Source of the DNA: Guyparkeria sp. SCN-R1
Lineage (GTDB): Bacteria > Pseudomonadota > Gammaproteobacteria > Halothiobacillales > Halothiobacillaceae
DNA length: 64,000 nucleotides
Assembly (NCBI RefSeq): GCF_003932495.1
Contig: NZ_QZMT01000002.1
Span: forward strand, 105,881 to 169,880
Direction: 5' to 3'
Below are positions 1 to 9,179 of the stretch, in pieces. Under the pieces are notes generated by a model. The model searched no databases, was not told where the DNA came from, and was given only the letters and a program-made list of their open reading frames with translations. The number at the start of each line of letters is the position of its first letter. Positions within the stretch are counted from its first letter, which is position 1. The position numbers were made by a program, and so were the translations under genes.

Positions 1-103
1 CGGCCCGCCGGACCGAGTGGAAAGTTGCTACTGGTAGAATGGCGCACTGGCCGCCTGGGGGAAACTCTAGCGGCCAGTCCACCCATTTGTTCAGGCCGCC
101 TCC

Positions 104-811
104 ATGAGCGACACGCCCGCCCATCCAGCCCTGCCGTGGCAGGACATCGACACCGTGCTGCTCGACATGGACGGCACGCTGCTCGATCTCGACTTCGACG
201 CCCGCTTCTGGAAGGAACACTTCCCGCAGCGCTACGTCGAGCTGAGCGGGCTTGCCGAGCCCGAGGCGATGGCGCGGCTCAACGCCCGTTTCGAGGGCCT
301 GCGCGGCCAGCTGGCCTGGTACTGCCTCGATGACTGGCACCGTGCGCTGGCGCCAGACTGCCGCAACGAGCTCGACCTGATCGCCCTCAAGCGCGAGCTG
401 GCCCACCACATCCGCTACCGCCACGGCGTGCCCGAATTCCTCGAGCGCCTGGGCGGGGCGGGCAAGCAGCGCGTGCTGGTGACCAATGCCCACCCGGCCA
501 GCGTCGATCTCAAGTTCGAACGGGTCGACCTCTACACGCGGCTCGACCGCCTGTTCAACGCCCACGAAATCGGCGCGGCCAAGGAGTCGCCCCGCTTCTG
601 GGATCGGCTGGCCGAGCAATTGCACTTCGACCCCGACCGAACCCTGCTGGTCGACGACAACCTGGTCGCCCTGGCGGCCGCCGAGGACTTCGGCATCCGA
701 CACCTGCGGGCGATCACCCTGCCCAACAGCCGCGGCGAGCCCATGGATACCGCGCCCTTCGAGCCGCTGGATGATTTCCTGGCCGCCACGGCGGTTCTGG
801 CGACCCGGTAG
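104..811 (+). CDS. yrfG: GMP/IMP nucleotidase of the HAD family, YrfG-like
   Basis: A 235-residue haloacid-dehalogenase-superfamily phosphatase that resembles E. coli YrfG, which dephosphorylates purine nucleoside monophosphates in the cytoplasm. Motif I is DMDGTLLDLDF (about residues 21-31), with the nucleophile and the acid/base Asp both present. Motif II is VLVTNAHP (about 125-132), a YrfG-type signature. The metal-binding motif is LLVDDN (about 183-188). The ATG at 104 fits the family's N-terminus (short lead, then WQDIDTVLLDMDGTL). The Shine-Dalgarno sequence is weak. It is followed by a REP-type palindrome pair and then the convergent gene yggX, so it is probably monocistronic. The family call is strong; substrate choice is inferred from YrfG. 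Confidence 0.85.
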   Translation: MSDTPAHPALPWQDIDTVLLDMDGTLLDLDFDARFWKEHFPQRYVELSGLAEPEAMARLNARFEGLRGQLAWYCLDDWHRALAPDCRNELDLIALKRELAHHIRYRHGVPEFLERLGGAGKQRVLVTNAHPASVDLKFERVDLYTRLDRLFNAHEIGAAKESPRFWDRLAEQLHFDPDRTLLVDDNLVALAAAEDFGIRHLRAITLPNSRGEPMDTAPFEPLDDFLAATAVLATR

Positions 812-840
812 CGACGGCCAAAGCCACGCCCCAAGGTTAC

Positions 841-908
841 GTAGGAGCGGCTTTAGCCGCGAAAGGCCGCGGCAGACACCCGGCATTCGCGGCTAAAGCC
901 GCTCCTAC
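841..908. repeat. REP/REPIN-type palindrome pair
   Basis: Two identical 23-bp arms in inverted orientation (841-863 and 886-908) are separated by 22 bp. Each arm begins GTAGGAGCGGCTTTAGCCGC and contains its own internal palindrome (GCGGCT-TT-AGCCGC). It lies between the convergent 3' ends of yrfG and yggX. The GTAGGAGCGGCTTTAGCCGCG motif is the type known from Pseudomonas-like REP sequences, and two inverted REPs form a REPIN. The transcript could form a strong hairpin, which may stabilise or terminate both flanking mRNAs. No RAYT (TnpA-REP) transposase gene is in the window. Confidence 0.85.
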
Positions 909-929
909 AAGGGGCGTCGCGCGCTCCTC

Positions 930-1211
930 TTACTCGCCCTCGCTCGGCGGGACGTAGCCTTCCGGCTTGTCCTCGTTGCCCTCAAACAGGAATTTCTCCA
1001 TCTCGCGGACCAGGAATTCGCGCGCCTTGGGATCGATCGGCGTCAGGCGATACTCGTTGATCAGCATGGTCTGGTGCGCCAGCCATTGCTGCCAGGCGGC
1101 CTTGGAGATGTTGTTGTAGATGCGCTCACCCATCTCGCCCGGATAGGGCGGCTTGGGCAGGGCCTCGGCCTCGCACTGTAGGCGCTGGCAGAAAACGGTG
1201 CGGTCAGTCAT
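930..1211 (-). CDS. yggX: Probable Fe(2+)-trafficking protein YggX
   Basis: A 93-residue cytoplasmic protein of the YggX family. The family protects iron-sulfur clusters from oxidative damage and is thought to take part in Fe(II) handling. Visible signatures are the N-terminal [14 protein letters not shown], with the family Cys (Cys8), and [17 protein letters not shown], followed by a C-terminal [16 protein letters not shown] block. Length matches the family (about 90). It lies downstream of mutY on the same strand; in many gammaproteobacteria mutY and yggX are neighbours in one operon, here about 170 bp apart. It starts at an ATG. Confidence 0.93.
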   Translation of the reverse strand: MTDRTVFCQRLQCEAEALPKPPYPGEMGERIYNNISKAAWQQWLAHQTMLINEYRLTPIDPKAREFLVREMEKFLFEGNEDKPEGYVPPSEGE

Positions 1212-1382
1212 GAAAACCTCGTTCGCGACTCGATGCGGAATGTGTCCGGAATGATAACAGTGCCGGCAGGGACCACCGGCCAGTCAGTGCGCGGGATTCA
1301 CCCTCACCGGATCGCCTTGGCGGCAAAATCGCCGGACCGACGCCCTACCGAAATGCCGTGATGCTCGAGAGACGGCCGGGAT

Positions 1383-2438
1383 TCACGATTGACCCAGTGC
1401 CGCCCCGCCGCGTTCGCGGATCAGCCGCTGGATCGGGGCGGGCAGCCCCACCGGCGGCTCGTGGACCAGCTGGTCGACCGCATGCCATTCGCCATGGCGC
1501 TCGGCCACGGCAGCGGGCGCGACCTGCATGCCCCACACCTCGGCGGCCAGCTCGAAGTGACTGAAGACATGCCGCAGTTGCCCCAGCGCCTGCCAGTCAT
1601 CGGCCGGCTTGAAACCAAGCTCGGCCAGCCGTTGATCGACCGCCTCGGGCGTCTCGCTCACCGGCAGGCAGGCCAGACCTCCCCAGATGCCGCTCGGCGG
1701 GCGTTTTTCCAGGAAAACATGGCCGTCACCATCCTCCAGCCACAGCAACACCCGCTCGCGCACCGGCTTGGGCTTGCGCCGCCGGCGGACGGGCAACTCC
1801 TGCTCGCGTCCCTGCCGGCGTGCCCGACAGTCATCACGGACCGGGCAGACATCACAGCGGGGCGTGCCCCGCCGACAGACGGTCGCGCCCAGGTCCATGA
1901 TTGCCTGGGTGTAGTCGGCCGCACGATCACCCGGGGTACGCTCATCGGCCAGCGCCCAGAGAACGCGCTGGGTCGCCGCCGCTTCCTGCGGGGTGTCGAC
2001 GGCGGCATGACGGGCGAGCACGCGCTTGACGTTGCCATCCAGGATCACCGCTCGGCAGTCGAAGGCCTGGGCGACGATCGCTGCGGCGGTGGACGGCCCC
2101 ACACCCGGCAGGTCGCCCCAGCCCTCGACCGTTTCCGGCACGCCCGTTTGCGCCATTGTTCGAGCGGCGGCATGCAGGTTGCGGGCACGGGCGTAGTAAC
2201 CGAGCCCCGACCAAAGCGAGAGCACGTAGTCCGCCTCGGCGGCCGCGAGCGCATCGATATTGGGGAATCGCGCCATGAATCGCTCGAAATACGGGACGAC
2301 CGTGGCAACCTGGGTCTGCTGGAGCATGATCTCCGAGACCCACACCCGGTAGGGCGAACGCGGGTGCTGCCACGGCAGGTCATGCCGACCGTGGTCGTCA
2401 AACCAGGCCAGCAGCCGTTCGGCGAACGGCGCCGTCAC
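1383..2438 (-). CDS. mutY: A/G-specific adenine DNA glycosylase
   Basis: A 351-residue base-excision repair enzyme that removes adenine mispaired with 8-oxoguanine. The HhH-GPD fold is visible: SEIMLQQTQV (about 36-45, with the catalytic Glu), then DLPGVGPSTAAAI (the helix-hairpin-helix) and AVILDGNVKRVLAR with the catalytic Asp. The [4Fe-4S] loop Cys-x6-Cys-x2-Cys-x5-Cys is intact at about 189-205 (CRRGTPRCDVCPVRDDC). A C-terminal NUDIX-like domain (about 228-340), which reads 8-oxoG, is present. Translation starts at a GTG (2436-2438). It lies between the asmA homologue (upstream, 50 bp) and yggX (downstream), all on the reverse strand, and the AsmA-MutY-YggX order suggests co-transcription. 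Confidence 0.95.
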   Translation of the reverse strand: MTAPFAERLLAWFDDHGRHDLPWQHPRSPYRVWVSEIMLQQTQVATVVPYFERFMARFPNIDALAAAEADYVLSLWSGLGYYARARNLHAAARTMAQTGVPETVEGWGDLPGVGPSTAAAIVAQAFDCRAVILDGNVKRVLARHAAVDTPQEAAATQRVLWALADERTPGDRAADYTQAIMDLGATVCRRGTPRCDVCPVRDDCRARRQGREQELPVRRRRKPKPVRERVLLWLEDGDGHVFLEKRPPSGIWGGLACLPVSETPEAVDQRLAELGFKPADDWQALGQLRHVFSHFELAAEVWGMQVAPAAVAERHGEWHAVDQLVHEPPVGLPAPIQRLIRERGGAALGQS

Positions 2439-2490
2439 GGCCCGCGACGGGGGCGATCGGCTGATCGCATGACGGCTGCACCGGACCGAC

Positions 2491-4893
2491 TCACAGGCCG
2501 AAACCCTTGAGCAACTCCTTGACCGCGTCGCCGCCCTTCTCGTCCAGACGCTTGTCGATCTCTTCCTCGACGCGCGTTTTCACCTCGCCCTTCGCCGCTT
2601 CCCTGGCCAGCGATTCGAGGTCGAGCGAGATCGACGGGTCGCTGAATGCGCCCTTGATGCGGATCGGCACCGGCACCTGCTTGAGGCGCTCGAGATCCTT
2701 GCCGCCCTGGCCGGTGGCGGTATTCACCACGGTGACGGTCAGGCCGTAGTCGATCTGCTCTCGCGGCAGGTCGACCTCGCCCTTGCCGGCGACCCGTAGC
2801 AGCGGGGAGGAGCCGGCAAGATCGTCATTGCGCACCACGCCGTTGCGGATGACGGCCGTGCCGGTGATGGCCGTGAAGTCGGTGGACAGCTCTTCGGGCT
2901 CCGGCTCGGTCTTGCCCTCGAGGCGCGCCTGGGCTCGGCGCAGCAGGTAGCCGATGTCGAAGCCCCTGATCTTGCCATCGCGCAAGGAGAAATCGGCATT
3001 GCCGTCGAGCCCCGACTTGAGCTGATCGACCCGTTTGCCTTGGGTGGTGACGTCGAAGGAGATGTCACCCTTGCCGAGCAGCCGATCCTCGTCCATTACC
3101 GCGATGAGCAACGGTTGCAGCGAGACGCCCTGCACGTGCCCCTTGCCGGCGTAGCTCGGCACCTCGCCACGCACGTCCAGCGCACCGCTGGCGTCGATCG
3201 CCCCGTCGAAGGCATTGGCGGTCAACTCAGCCAGTTGCAGCTGGCCACCGGCCGCCGTCAGGTGCACCACCGGGCTGCTCAGGCGGTAGTCCTCGTAGCG
3301 AAGGCTTTCCAGCTGCAGCCGGGCATCGAGGTTGAGCCCGCGCAGGGTCTCGACCGGCAAGTCGATCTCGGCGTTCTTGGTGGCGGCCTTGCTCTGCGCA
3401 CTGCCGCCATTGCCCGAACCGGACGATTCGCTGGCGTCCTTGTCGCCTTCGGTCTTGGGCGCGAGGTACGGGTTGGCGTCGAAATCACCGCCCTGCAGCC
3501 GGGCCAGAAGGCGCCCGGATTCGAGGTTGTCGATACCGGCACGGCCGGTCAGCTCCTGACCGTCGAGCGTGACGCGCAGATCGTTGAGCATCGCCCGCGA
3601 CGGGGTCACGTCGATCTGCCCCGTCATCGCGAATTGGCGCAGCGCATCGTCCGAGCGCATCTCGGGCACGATCATGCCCAGCCGATCGGCCAGCTCGCGC
3701 GGATCGAAGGCGGCAATCTCGATCGGACCGGAGGAGACCAGCTCGCCCGTGTTCAGACCGCTGACATCGATCTGCCCCGAGCCCCTGACCGGATCGGAGG
3801 CGAACACAAGATCGCTGATCGAAGCGGTACCGGCGGCCAGATCGGCGTCAACTACCGCGCTGGCAGAAACGCTCACCGTGCCGTCAACCTCGGGAAGCCC
3901 CTTGAGATCGGCGCTCAGGGAGAGGCGCGGCAGCTGGTAGCGCCCGGCGGCCCAGTCGGCCTCCAGCACCGTCTCCAGCCGACTCTCGAGGTAGGTCAAT
4001 GGGCCGACGCCCTTGCCGTTCAGGTCGAGCACCACGCCATCGAGCCGCGCCTGTGACTTGCCGGCACGCACGTCGGCCTTCTCGACCTGCAGCATCGCCT
4101 CGATGCGCTCGGGCAGGCCGGCCTCGGCTCCGTCGTCGTGGCTGGCCACCAGGTTGAGCTCGAGATCCTCGAACAGCATGTCCTGACGGTCTAGCCACAA
4201 CTGGGCCTTCGTGGTCAGATCGACGCTGCCGTTCAGGACTGGCATGTCGGGCATCGCCAGGCGAAAGCCCGAGACCAGTTCGATGTCGGTCGGCGTGCCG
4301 TCGGCCAGTTCGCCGGTCGTGAGAGCCAGCCCGTCGATGGTCAACTGCTGATCGGCCTGCTCGTCCCGCCAGTGCAGGGTGGCATTGCGGATGTCGACAC
4401 CGCCGACAGTGAGCACGAGCGACGGCCCGCCGCCATCCTGCGGCTCGACCCTCTCCGGCTCGGAACCTGATGCCTCGGCCGACTCGGCGGAGCGCTCGAG
4501 CAAGTCGTCCCAATTGTTGCGCCCGTCCTCGAGGCGGGTCAGGTGAATCTGCGCGTCTTCGAGCAGTAGGGTGCCGATCTCGAACTCGCCACGCAGCAGC
4601 GGCAGGAGCGCGGCCTGTGCCTCGAGCCGCTTGACCTCGATCATCGACTCGGGCTCGAAGCCCTCGGCATTGGCCAGCACCACGTCCTCGGTGGCCGCCC
4701 CCAGCCAGGGGAAGATCGTTACCGACAGGTCACCGTTGAACTGGATGCTGCGCCCGGTTTCTTTTTCGACCTGGGCGGCGATCTGCGGCTTGTAGTCGTT
4801 GGGATCGAAGGTCAGGGCGAAGGCGACGATCGCCAGGATGGCGACCAACACGATCGCGACGAAAAGCAGGCCAATGCGCTTGATCCATTTCAT
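2491..4893 (-). CDS. AsmA family protein
   Basis: An 800-residue inner-membrane-anchored periplasmic protein of the AsmA family (relatives of TamB/YhdP, associated with outer-membrane lipid and protein homeostasis). The start is set at MKWIKRIGLLF (ATG 4891-4893), because a single transmembrane anchor follows at residues 6-28, then the family signature TFDPNDYKPQIAAQVEKETGR. The open frame runs 59 codons further upstream but has no conserved content there. The long beta-rich middle ends in a C-terminal AsmA_2-like domain (DISFDVTTQGKRVDQLKSGLDG, then a DLPREQIDYGL region). A Ser/Gly/Ala-rich linker lies near residue 490. It is longer than E. coli AsmA (617 residues). mutY follows 52 bp downstream. 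Confidence 0.87.
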   Translation of the reverse strand: MKWIKRIGLLFVAIVLVAILAIVAFALTFDPNDYKPQIAAQVEKETGRSIQFNGDLSVTIFPWLGAATEDVVLANAEGFEPESMIEVKRLEAQAALLPLLRGEFEIGTLLLEDAQIHLTRLEDGRNNWDDLLERSAESAEASGSEPERVEPQDGGGPSLVLTVGGVDIRNATLHWRDEQADQQLTIDGLALTTGELADGTPTDIELVSGFRLAMPDMPVLNGSVDLTTKAQLWLDRQDMLFEDLELNLVASHDDGAEAGLPERIEAMLQVEKADVRAGKSQARLDGVVLDLNGKGVGPLTYLESRLETVLEADWAAGRYQLPRLSLSADLKGLPEVDGTVSVSASAVVDADLAAGTASISDLVFASDPVRGSGQIDVSGLNTGELVSSGPIEIAAFDPRELADRLGMIVPEMRSDDALRQFAMTGQIDVTPSRAMLNDLRVTLDGQELTGRAGIDNLESGRLLARLQGGDFDANPYLAPKTEGDKDASESSGSGNGGSAQSKAATKNAEIDLPVETLRGLNLDARLQLESLRYEDYRLSSPVVHLTAAGGQLQLAELTANAFDGAIDASGALDVRGEVPSYAGKGHVQGVSLQPLLIAVMDEDRLLGKGDISFDVTTQGKRVDQLKSGLDGNADFSLRDGKIRGFDIGYLLRRAQARLEGKTEPEPEELSTDFTAITGTAVIRNGVVRNDDLAGSSPLLRVAGKGEVDLPREQIDYGLTVTVVNTATGQGGKDLERLKQVPVPIRIKGAFSDPSISLDLESLAREAAKGEVKTRVEEEIDKRLDEKGGDAVKELLKGFGL

Positions 4894-5094
4894 GCAGGGT
4901 CGTCCTCGAATGTCGATGGCCGGGCAAGTGTGCCCGGTTGGTCCGATCGGCCCGGTCGATTCGCGTGGTTCGGGCGCAATCCGGACTAGGATTGGTTCAG
5001 ACTTTAGCAGACAATAGGCGTTGCCAGACCGGGCGTTCGCAGGTGTCGAAACGTCCGGCAACGCGTACATACACTGTCAGCGAAACGACCGACC

Positions 5095-5322
5095 ATGAGC
5101 ATCACCGTCCGCCTGTTTGCCAGCCTGCGCGAGCGCATTGGCTTCGACGAGACCCGGCTCGACCAGACCCCCGCCACCGTGGCCGAGGCTTGGCAGCGGG
5201 TCACCGACATCGAGCGCCCCAGCAACACCCTGGCGGCCGTCAATCACGAATATGTCGACCTGGACCATCCGCTCTCGGATGGCGACGAGGTCGCGTTCTT
5301 CCCACCGGTGACCGGAGGCTGA
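5095..5322 (+). CDS. moaD: Molybdopterin synthase sulfur carrier subunit
   Basis: A 75-residue ubiquitin-like protein with the hallmark C-terminal Gly-Gly (FFPPVTGG). Its terminal glycine is adenylated and thiocarboxylated to donate sulfur to precursor Z with MoaE. The N-terminal beta-grasp motif VRLFASLRERIG is typical of MoaD. No moaE, moaA or moaC is adjacent; the next gene is an unrelated small membrane protein four bases on. The molybdate transporter and a molybdo-hydroxylase operon elsewhere in the window would use the cofactor. Confidence 0.92.
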   Translation: MSITVRLFASLRERIGFDETRLDQTPATVAEAWQRVTDIERPSNTLAAVNHEYVDLDHPLSDGDEVAFFPPVTGG

Positions 5323-5325
5323 GCC

Positions 5326-5682
5326 ATGGCCAAGAAGCTGCCCGCCAACGAAATGCACCGGGAGATGCGCCAGATCATTTCCCGCCGACGCCGGCTGATT
5401 CGCATCTGGCCGGCGATCGCCTTGCTGCTGGGTGCGGTGACCATCGGCTTCTACGTCTGGGCCTTCTTCCAGCGTCCCATCCTGGTCAATCCGCTGCACG
5501 TGCTCGAACTGATGCAGACCGGCAACCTCGACTCGGCCACCCAGGCCCTGCTGGCCGTGACCGCGCCGATGCTGTTCCTGGCCGTGGGGTTGCTGGTGCT
5601 CCTGCTGCTGGCCTTCGTCACCGCCGGGCTGGTCAGCGAGGGCCGGCTGATGCGCGTGCTCGAGAAGAACCTGTCGCGCTGA
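5326..5682 (+). CDS. Small two-helix membrane protein of unknown function
   Basis: 118 residues, not recognised as a named family. It has a basic N-terminus (RRRRLIRIWPAI) and two clear transmembrane segments (about residues 29-48 and 77-104), joined by an extramembrane loop of about 28 residues (FFQRPILVNPLHVLELMQTG). It ends with a short basic tail. It begins 4 bp after moaD, so the two are almost certainly co-transcribed. Nothing in it indicates enzymatic activity, and a molybdenum role is supported only by proximity. Confidence 0.75.
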   Translation: MAKKLPANEMHREMRQIISRRRRLIRIWPAIALLLGAVTIGFYVWAFFQRPILVNPLHVLELMQTGNLDSATQALLAVTAPMLFLAVGLLVLLLLAFVTAGLVSEGRLMRVLEKNLSR

Positions 5683-5775
5683 CCCCGACCGTCTCCGAGC
5701 CAAGCACCCTCCGCGTCACACAAGCGTCAAGATCGTCGCGTAAACAATCACTTGACTGGATTGCCCGTTCGCCCG

Positions 5776-5793
5776 ACATTGCTTAGGCAATGT
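5776..5793. promoter_or_regulatory. Short perfect inverted repeat in the CBM48 gene leader
   Basis: The palindrome ACATTGC-TTAG-GCAATGT has 7-bp arms. It lies 49 bp upstream of the ATG at 5842, and a -35-like TTGACT occurs at 5752-5757. It could be an operator or a 5'-leader hairpin. No regulator can be named from sequence. Confidence 0.3.
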
Positions 5794-5841
5794 AAGGCGA
5801 CCGACGCCCGGTCGGCTTTGTGTGTCAATGGAGGGAAGGCC

Positions 5842-6147
5842 ATGTCGATCACGAAAAAACCGCTCAAGGTACGTCCCGAGTGTCGCGTCACCTTCAGTTA
5901 CCGCCCGAACGACGGCGAGAAACATCGCGTCGAAGTGCGCGGCGATTTTAACGGCTGGGGTGATGAAACGTTACCGCTCAAACGCCAGCGCGACGGCAGC
6001 TACCGGACCTCGGTCAGCCTGCCACAGGGCAGCGAGTACGCCTTCCGCTACCTGATCGACGAGGAACGGTGGGACAACGACGAGGCGGCCGACGACTACG
6101 TGCCCAACCCGTACGGCACCGGCGACAACGGCGTGCTGCGCACCTGA
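5842..6147 (+). CDS. Stand-alone CBM48 (isoamylase N-terminal-like) protein
   Basis: 101 residues. The protein is essentially one early-set/CBM48 domain, the glycogen-binding Ig-like module usually fused to branching or debranching enzymes or AMPK-beta. The diagnostic stretch is VEVRGDFNGWGDETLPLKRQRDG followed by YAFRYLIDEERWDND and a YVPNPYGTGDNGVL tail. The start is the ATG at 5842, preceded by a strong GGAGGGAAGG ribosome-binding site. No catalytic domain follows. It could bind glycogen or another alpha-glucan, or act as an adaptor. A glycan role is inferred from the fold only. Confidence 0.85.
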   Translation: MSITKKPLKVRPECRVTFSYRPNDGEKHRVEVRGDFNGWGDETLPLKRQRDGSYRTSVSLPQGSEYAFRYLIDEERWDNDEAADDYVPNPYGTGDNGVLRT

Positions 6148-6222
6148 GCGCCGTCCTGCCGAGACGCGGGGGCGACCGGGAAATTTTTCGGGACCAATTC
6201 GAGGGTGTCCCGCCCGGGAACC

Positions 6223-6981
6223 TCAGCCGCGCGTCAGGCGCAGGCGTTGCAGGCGCATGACCTCGCGGTCGATCAGCTGGCTGTCGCGCGGGGGAAGCGC
6301 GGCGAATTCCAGGCCGTAGACCACGCTCTTGCCCACGCCCGGGCGGCGGTTGCGGACAATGAACTCCAGGCGCACGTCGATGCCCTCGCCGACCTTCAGG
6401 CGCGCGGCGCTGACCTCGTCGCCGGGCTTGAGCCCCGGGTCCTTGTCTCCGACCACGCTCACGGCACAACCGGTGGCCGAAAGGTTGACCACGTCGCCGG
6501 ACGTGACGCCTCGCGGCGGCGACGGGCAGAAGGCCAGCGTGCCGGGCACATCCGGGGGAAGGTCGATGCGAAAGGCCGCCCGGCGCTGGAGACGCTGCAT
6601 CACCTCGGGATAGCCGACACTCAGGTAGCAATCGCCACCCTCTTCACGGGTCGCGAGATCGGCGGAATAGAACCAGTTCAGCAGACCGTCGACGACCGCC
6701 TGCAAACGCACCCGCCCGGCGTTGAGCACGTGACGCAGCACCACGGGGTCCGGGCAGTCGAGCACCAGCCGCCGGGCCTCGGATTCGTTGCCCACCACCT
6801 GTACCTGGCCCTGGAAATCCGGGTCGTCATCGGGGATCAGCCAGACATGTCCGCGGGCCTCGTACAGTCGCTCGAGCGAGCGCTCGATGGCGCGAGGAGA
6901 GCGGACGGTTTTGATGTCCTGATCGTCCAAGACCGATGACTCCGGATCCGTGGGTTCGGCCGGGCGGCGGACGCCGCCCAA
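6223..6981 (-). CDS. PilZ-domain (YcgR-like) c-di-GMP receptor protein
   Basis: 252 residues in two parts. The N-terminal YcgR-N-like beta domain covers about residues 40-125. The C-terminal PilZ domain covers about 130-250, with both c-di-GMP-binding motifs: the Arg-rich RRAAFRID (about 132-139) and NLSATGCAV (about 168-176, the D/N-x-S-x-x-G motif). Such proteins bind c-di-GMP and act on flagella, pili or exopolysaccharide machinery. The long form starts with TTG at 6979-6981; a later TTG near LDDQDIKTV is also possible, so the first 18 or so residues are uncertain. It is divergent from fbp. A link to the pilus chemosensory operon at 53-64 kb is functional inference only. Confidence 0.85.
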   Translation of the reverse strand: MGGVRRPAEPTDPESSVLDDQDIKTVRSPRAIERSLERLYEARGHVWLIPDDDPDFQGQVQVVGNESEARRLVLDCPDPVVLRHVLNAGRVRLQAVVDGLLNWFYSADLATREEGGDCYLSVGYPEVMQRLQRRAAFRIDLPPDVPGTLAFCPSPPRGVTSGDVVNLSATGCAVSVVGDKDPGLKPGDEVSAARLKVGEGIDVRLEFIVRNRRPGVGKSVVYGLEFAALPPRDSQLIDREVMRLQRLRLTRG

Positions 6982-7066
6982 GCATGAGCGTCGACAAGCA
7001 TACCCATTTTGGCCTTACCCTGCAGCCGCCCGGAAACCGCATGCCAGCGCCGCTCGTCGGCCGTGG

Positions 7067-7095
7067 TTCGGTTGCTGCCGGCGATCGGTTACTAT
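7067..7095 (+). promoter_or_regulatory. Candidate sigma-70 promoter for fbp
   Basis: TTCGGT (7067-7072) and TACTAT (7090-7095) are separated by 17 bp, about 120 bp upstream of the fbp ATG. The match is moderate and read by eye only. Confidence 0.35.
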
Positions 7096-7213
7096 AGGCG
7101 CCGATTTTTGTAGCAGGGCGGCTCTGAATGCTCGGGACGTTCTTCCTAACCATTCAAAGACTTCCTGTCTCCAAGATCCGTTTAACCATTCGACTGACAC
7201 AGAGGACTTTTCC

Positions 7214-8218
7214 ATGTCTGAAGCCAAGCGACTTTCGCAGTACCTGGCCGAGCACCAGCGCCAGGGCCGCGTCGACGCCGATTTCGTCGGCCTGATCAGC
7301 GACGTGGCTGCCGGCTGCAAGCTGATCGCCGACCAGGTCGGCCGCGGCAACCTCATCGGCCTGCTGGGCTCCGCCGAGACCGAGAACGTCCAGGGCGAGA
7401 CCCAGAAGAAGCTCGATATCATCTCCAATGACGAGTTCACCGACATCCTCACCGAGGGTGGCCACGTCGCGGGTCTCGCCTCCGAGGAAATGGACGAGGT
7501 CTACGACCTGCCGGCGGGCAAGCACCGCGGCCCGTACCTGTGCACCTACGACCCGCTGGACGGCTCGTCGAACATCGACGTCAACGTCACCGTCGGCACC
7601 ATCTTCTCCGTGCTCAAGGCCCCCACCGGCAAGGAGAACCCGACCGAGGAAGACTTCATGCAGCCGGGCACCGAGCAGGTCGCCGCCGGCTACGTGACCT
7701 ACGGCCCGTCCACCATCCTGGTCCTGACCATCGGTGACGGCGTCGACGGCTTCACGCTCGACCGTTCGGTCGGCGAGTTCAAGCTGACGCACCCGAACAT
7801 GACCATCCCGGAAGACACCGCCGAGTTCGCCATCAACATGTCGAACCAGCGTTTCTGGGATGCGCCGGTCAAGCGCTACGTCGACGAGTGCCTCGCCGGC
7901 ACCGAAGGCGAGCGTGACAAGGACTTCAACATGCGCTGGGTCGCCTCGATGGTCGCCGAAGTGCACCGCATCCTGGTGCGTGGCGGCGTGTTCATGTACC
8001 CGATCGACAGCAAGCACCGCGAGCGCGGCGGCAAGCTGCGCCTGATGTACGAGGCGAACCCGATGTCCATGATCGTCGAGCAGGCCGGCGGCCTGTCGAT
8101 CACCGGCCCGGACCGGATCATGACCATCGAGCCGGAAAAGCTGCACCAGCGCGTGCCGGTCATCCTGGGCTCCAAGAACGAAGTCCAGCGCCTCTGGGAT
8201 TACCACAAGGAAGGCTAA
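7214..8218 (+). CDS. fbp: Fructose-1,6-bisphosphatase class I
   Basis: 334 residues. It hydrolyses fructose-1,6-bisphosphate to fructose-6-phosphate in gluconeogenesis or, in an autotroph, the Calvin cycle. The metal and phosphate site is clear: [20 protein letters not shown] (about residues 114-133). Further class I signatures are the C-terminal [14 protein letters not shown] and EQAGG blocks. The start is the ATG at 7214 ([11 protein letters not shown]), preceded by AGAGGA. Length fits bacterial FBPase I (about 330). It ends at a strong terminator. No other Calvin-cycle gene is in the window. Confidence 0.95.
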   Translation: MSEAKRLSQYLAEHQRQGRVDADFVGLISDVAAGCKLIADQVGRGNLIGLLGSAETENVQGETQKKLDIISNDEFTDILTEGGHVAGLASEEMDEVYDLPAGKHRGPYLCTYDPLDGSSNIDVNVTVGTIFSVLKAPTGKENPTEEDFMQPGTEQVAAGYVTYGPSTILVLTIGDGVDGFTLDRSVGEFKLTHPNMTIPEDTAEFAINMSNQRFWDAPVKRYVDECLAGTEGERDKDFNMRWVASMVAEVHRILVRGGVFMYPIDSKHRERGGKLRLMYEANPMSMIVEQAGGLSITGPDRIMTIEPEKLHQRVPVILGSKNEVQRLWDYHKEG

Positions 8219-8244
8219 GGCCTTCCGGACAACCCGGATGCAAG

Positions 8245-8281
8245 AAAGCCCCGCGGGTCATCGACTCGCGGGGCTTTTTCT
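8245..8281 (+). terminator. Rho-independent terminator of fbp
   Basis: An 11-bp perfect stem (AAAGCCCCGCG, 8245-8255, with CGCGGGGCTTT, 8267-8277) has an 11-nt loop and runs into a T-tract. It lies 26 bp after the fbp stop. The A-rich left flank means it could also stop reverse-strand transcription leaving pstB. Confidence 0.85.
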
Positions 8282-8311
8282 TTTCAGGGCTGGATGCTGA
8301 AAGCGTGAAGC

Positions 8312-9127
8312 TTAGCCGTACCGCCCGGTGATGTAGTCCTCGGTCTGCTGCTTTTCCGGGGTGGAGAACATGGTCGCGGTGTCGTTGTACTCGATCACCT
8401 TGCCCAGGTGAAAGAACGCGGTGTAATCGGCGACCCGTGCGGCCTGCTGCATGTTGTGGGTGACGACGACAATGGTGAAGTCACGCTTGAGCTCGTGCAT
8501 CAACTCCTCGATCGTGGCCGTGGAGATCGGATCGAGCGCGGAGGTGGGCTCGTCCATCAGGATCACGCTCGGCTGCACGGCGATCGTCCGGGCGATGCAC
8601 AAGCGCTGCTGCTGGCCACCGGAGAGCGACGTCCCCGGCTTGTCCAGCTGATCCTTGACCTCGTCCCACAGGCCGGCGGCGCGCAGCGACTGCTCGACCA
8701 GCTCGTCCTGCTCACTGCCCTTGCTGACGATGTCGTGCATGCGCGGCGCGTAGGCGATGTTCTCGTAGATGCTTTTGGGGAACGGGTTGGGCTTCTGGAA
8801 CACCATGCCCACCTTCTTGCGCAGGGCGACCTCGTCGACCTGCTTGGAGAGCACGTTCCGGCCTTCCATCACGACCTCGCCCTCGGCACGCACCGACGGG
8901 ATCAGGTCGTTCATGCGGTTCAGGCAGCGCAGGAAGGTGGACTTACCGCAACCCGACGGCCCGATCAGCGCGGTGATGTTGTTCTGGTAGATATCCAGAT
9001 CGATGCCGTGAAGCGCCTGCTTGTCCCCGTACCAGAGCTTGAGATCGCGCACGGTCAGCTCGAGGTCGTGGGTGGTCTCCTGGTTGAAGGTGACCGGGGC
9101 ACCGGGGGATGCGAGTTTGGTTGTCAT
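8312..9127 (-). CDS. pstB: Phosphate ABC transporter ATP-binding protein
   Basis: 271 residues; the ATPase of the PstSCAB high-affinity phosphate importer. Walker A is GPSGCGKST (about 56-64), the Q-loop is at VFQKPNPFP, the signature is LSGGQQQR, and Walker B is [12 protein letters not shown], followed by the H-loop THNM. All match the PstB type (for example [12 protein letters not shown] and [12 protein letters not shown]). It is the last pst gene; phoU, which often follows, is not found here. A MITE-like repeat fills most of the gap between it and pstA and may affect how much of the operon message reaches pstB. Confidence 0.96.
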   Translation of the reverse strand: MTTKLASPGAPVTFNQETTHDLELTVRDLKLWYGDKQALHGIDLDIYQNNITALIGPSGCGKSTFLRCLNRMNDLIPSVRAEGEVVMEGRNVLSKQVDEVALRKKVGMVFQKPNPFPKSIYENIAYAPRMHDIVSKGSEQDELVEQSLRAAGLWDEVKDQLDKPGTSLSGGQQQRLCIARTIAVQPSVILMDEPTSALDPISTATIEELMHELKRDFTIVVVTHNMQQAARVADYTAFFHLGKVIEYNDTATMFSTPEKQQTEDYITGRYG

Positions 9128-9179
9128 GCTCGCCGTACCTGTCGTTGGTTGACGTGTGGGAAAAAGTGGTTAGGCCGCT

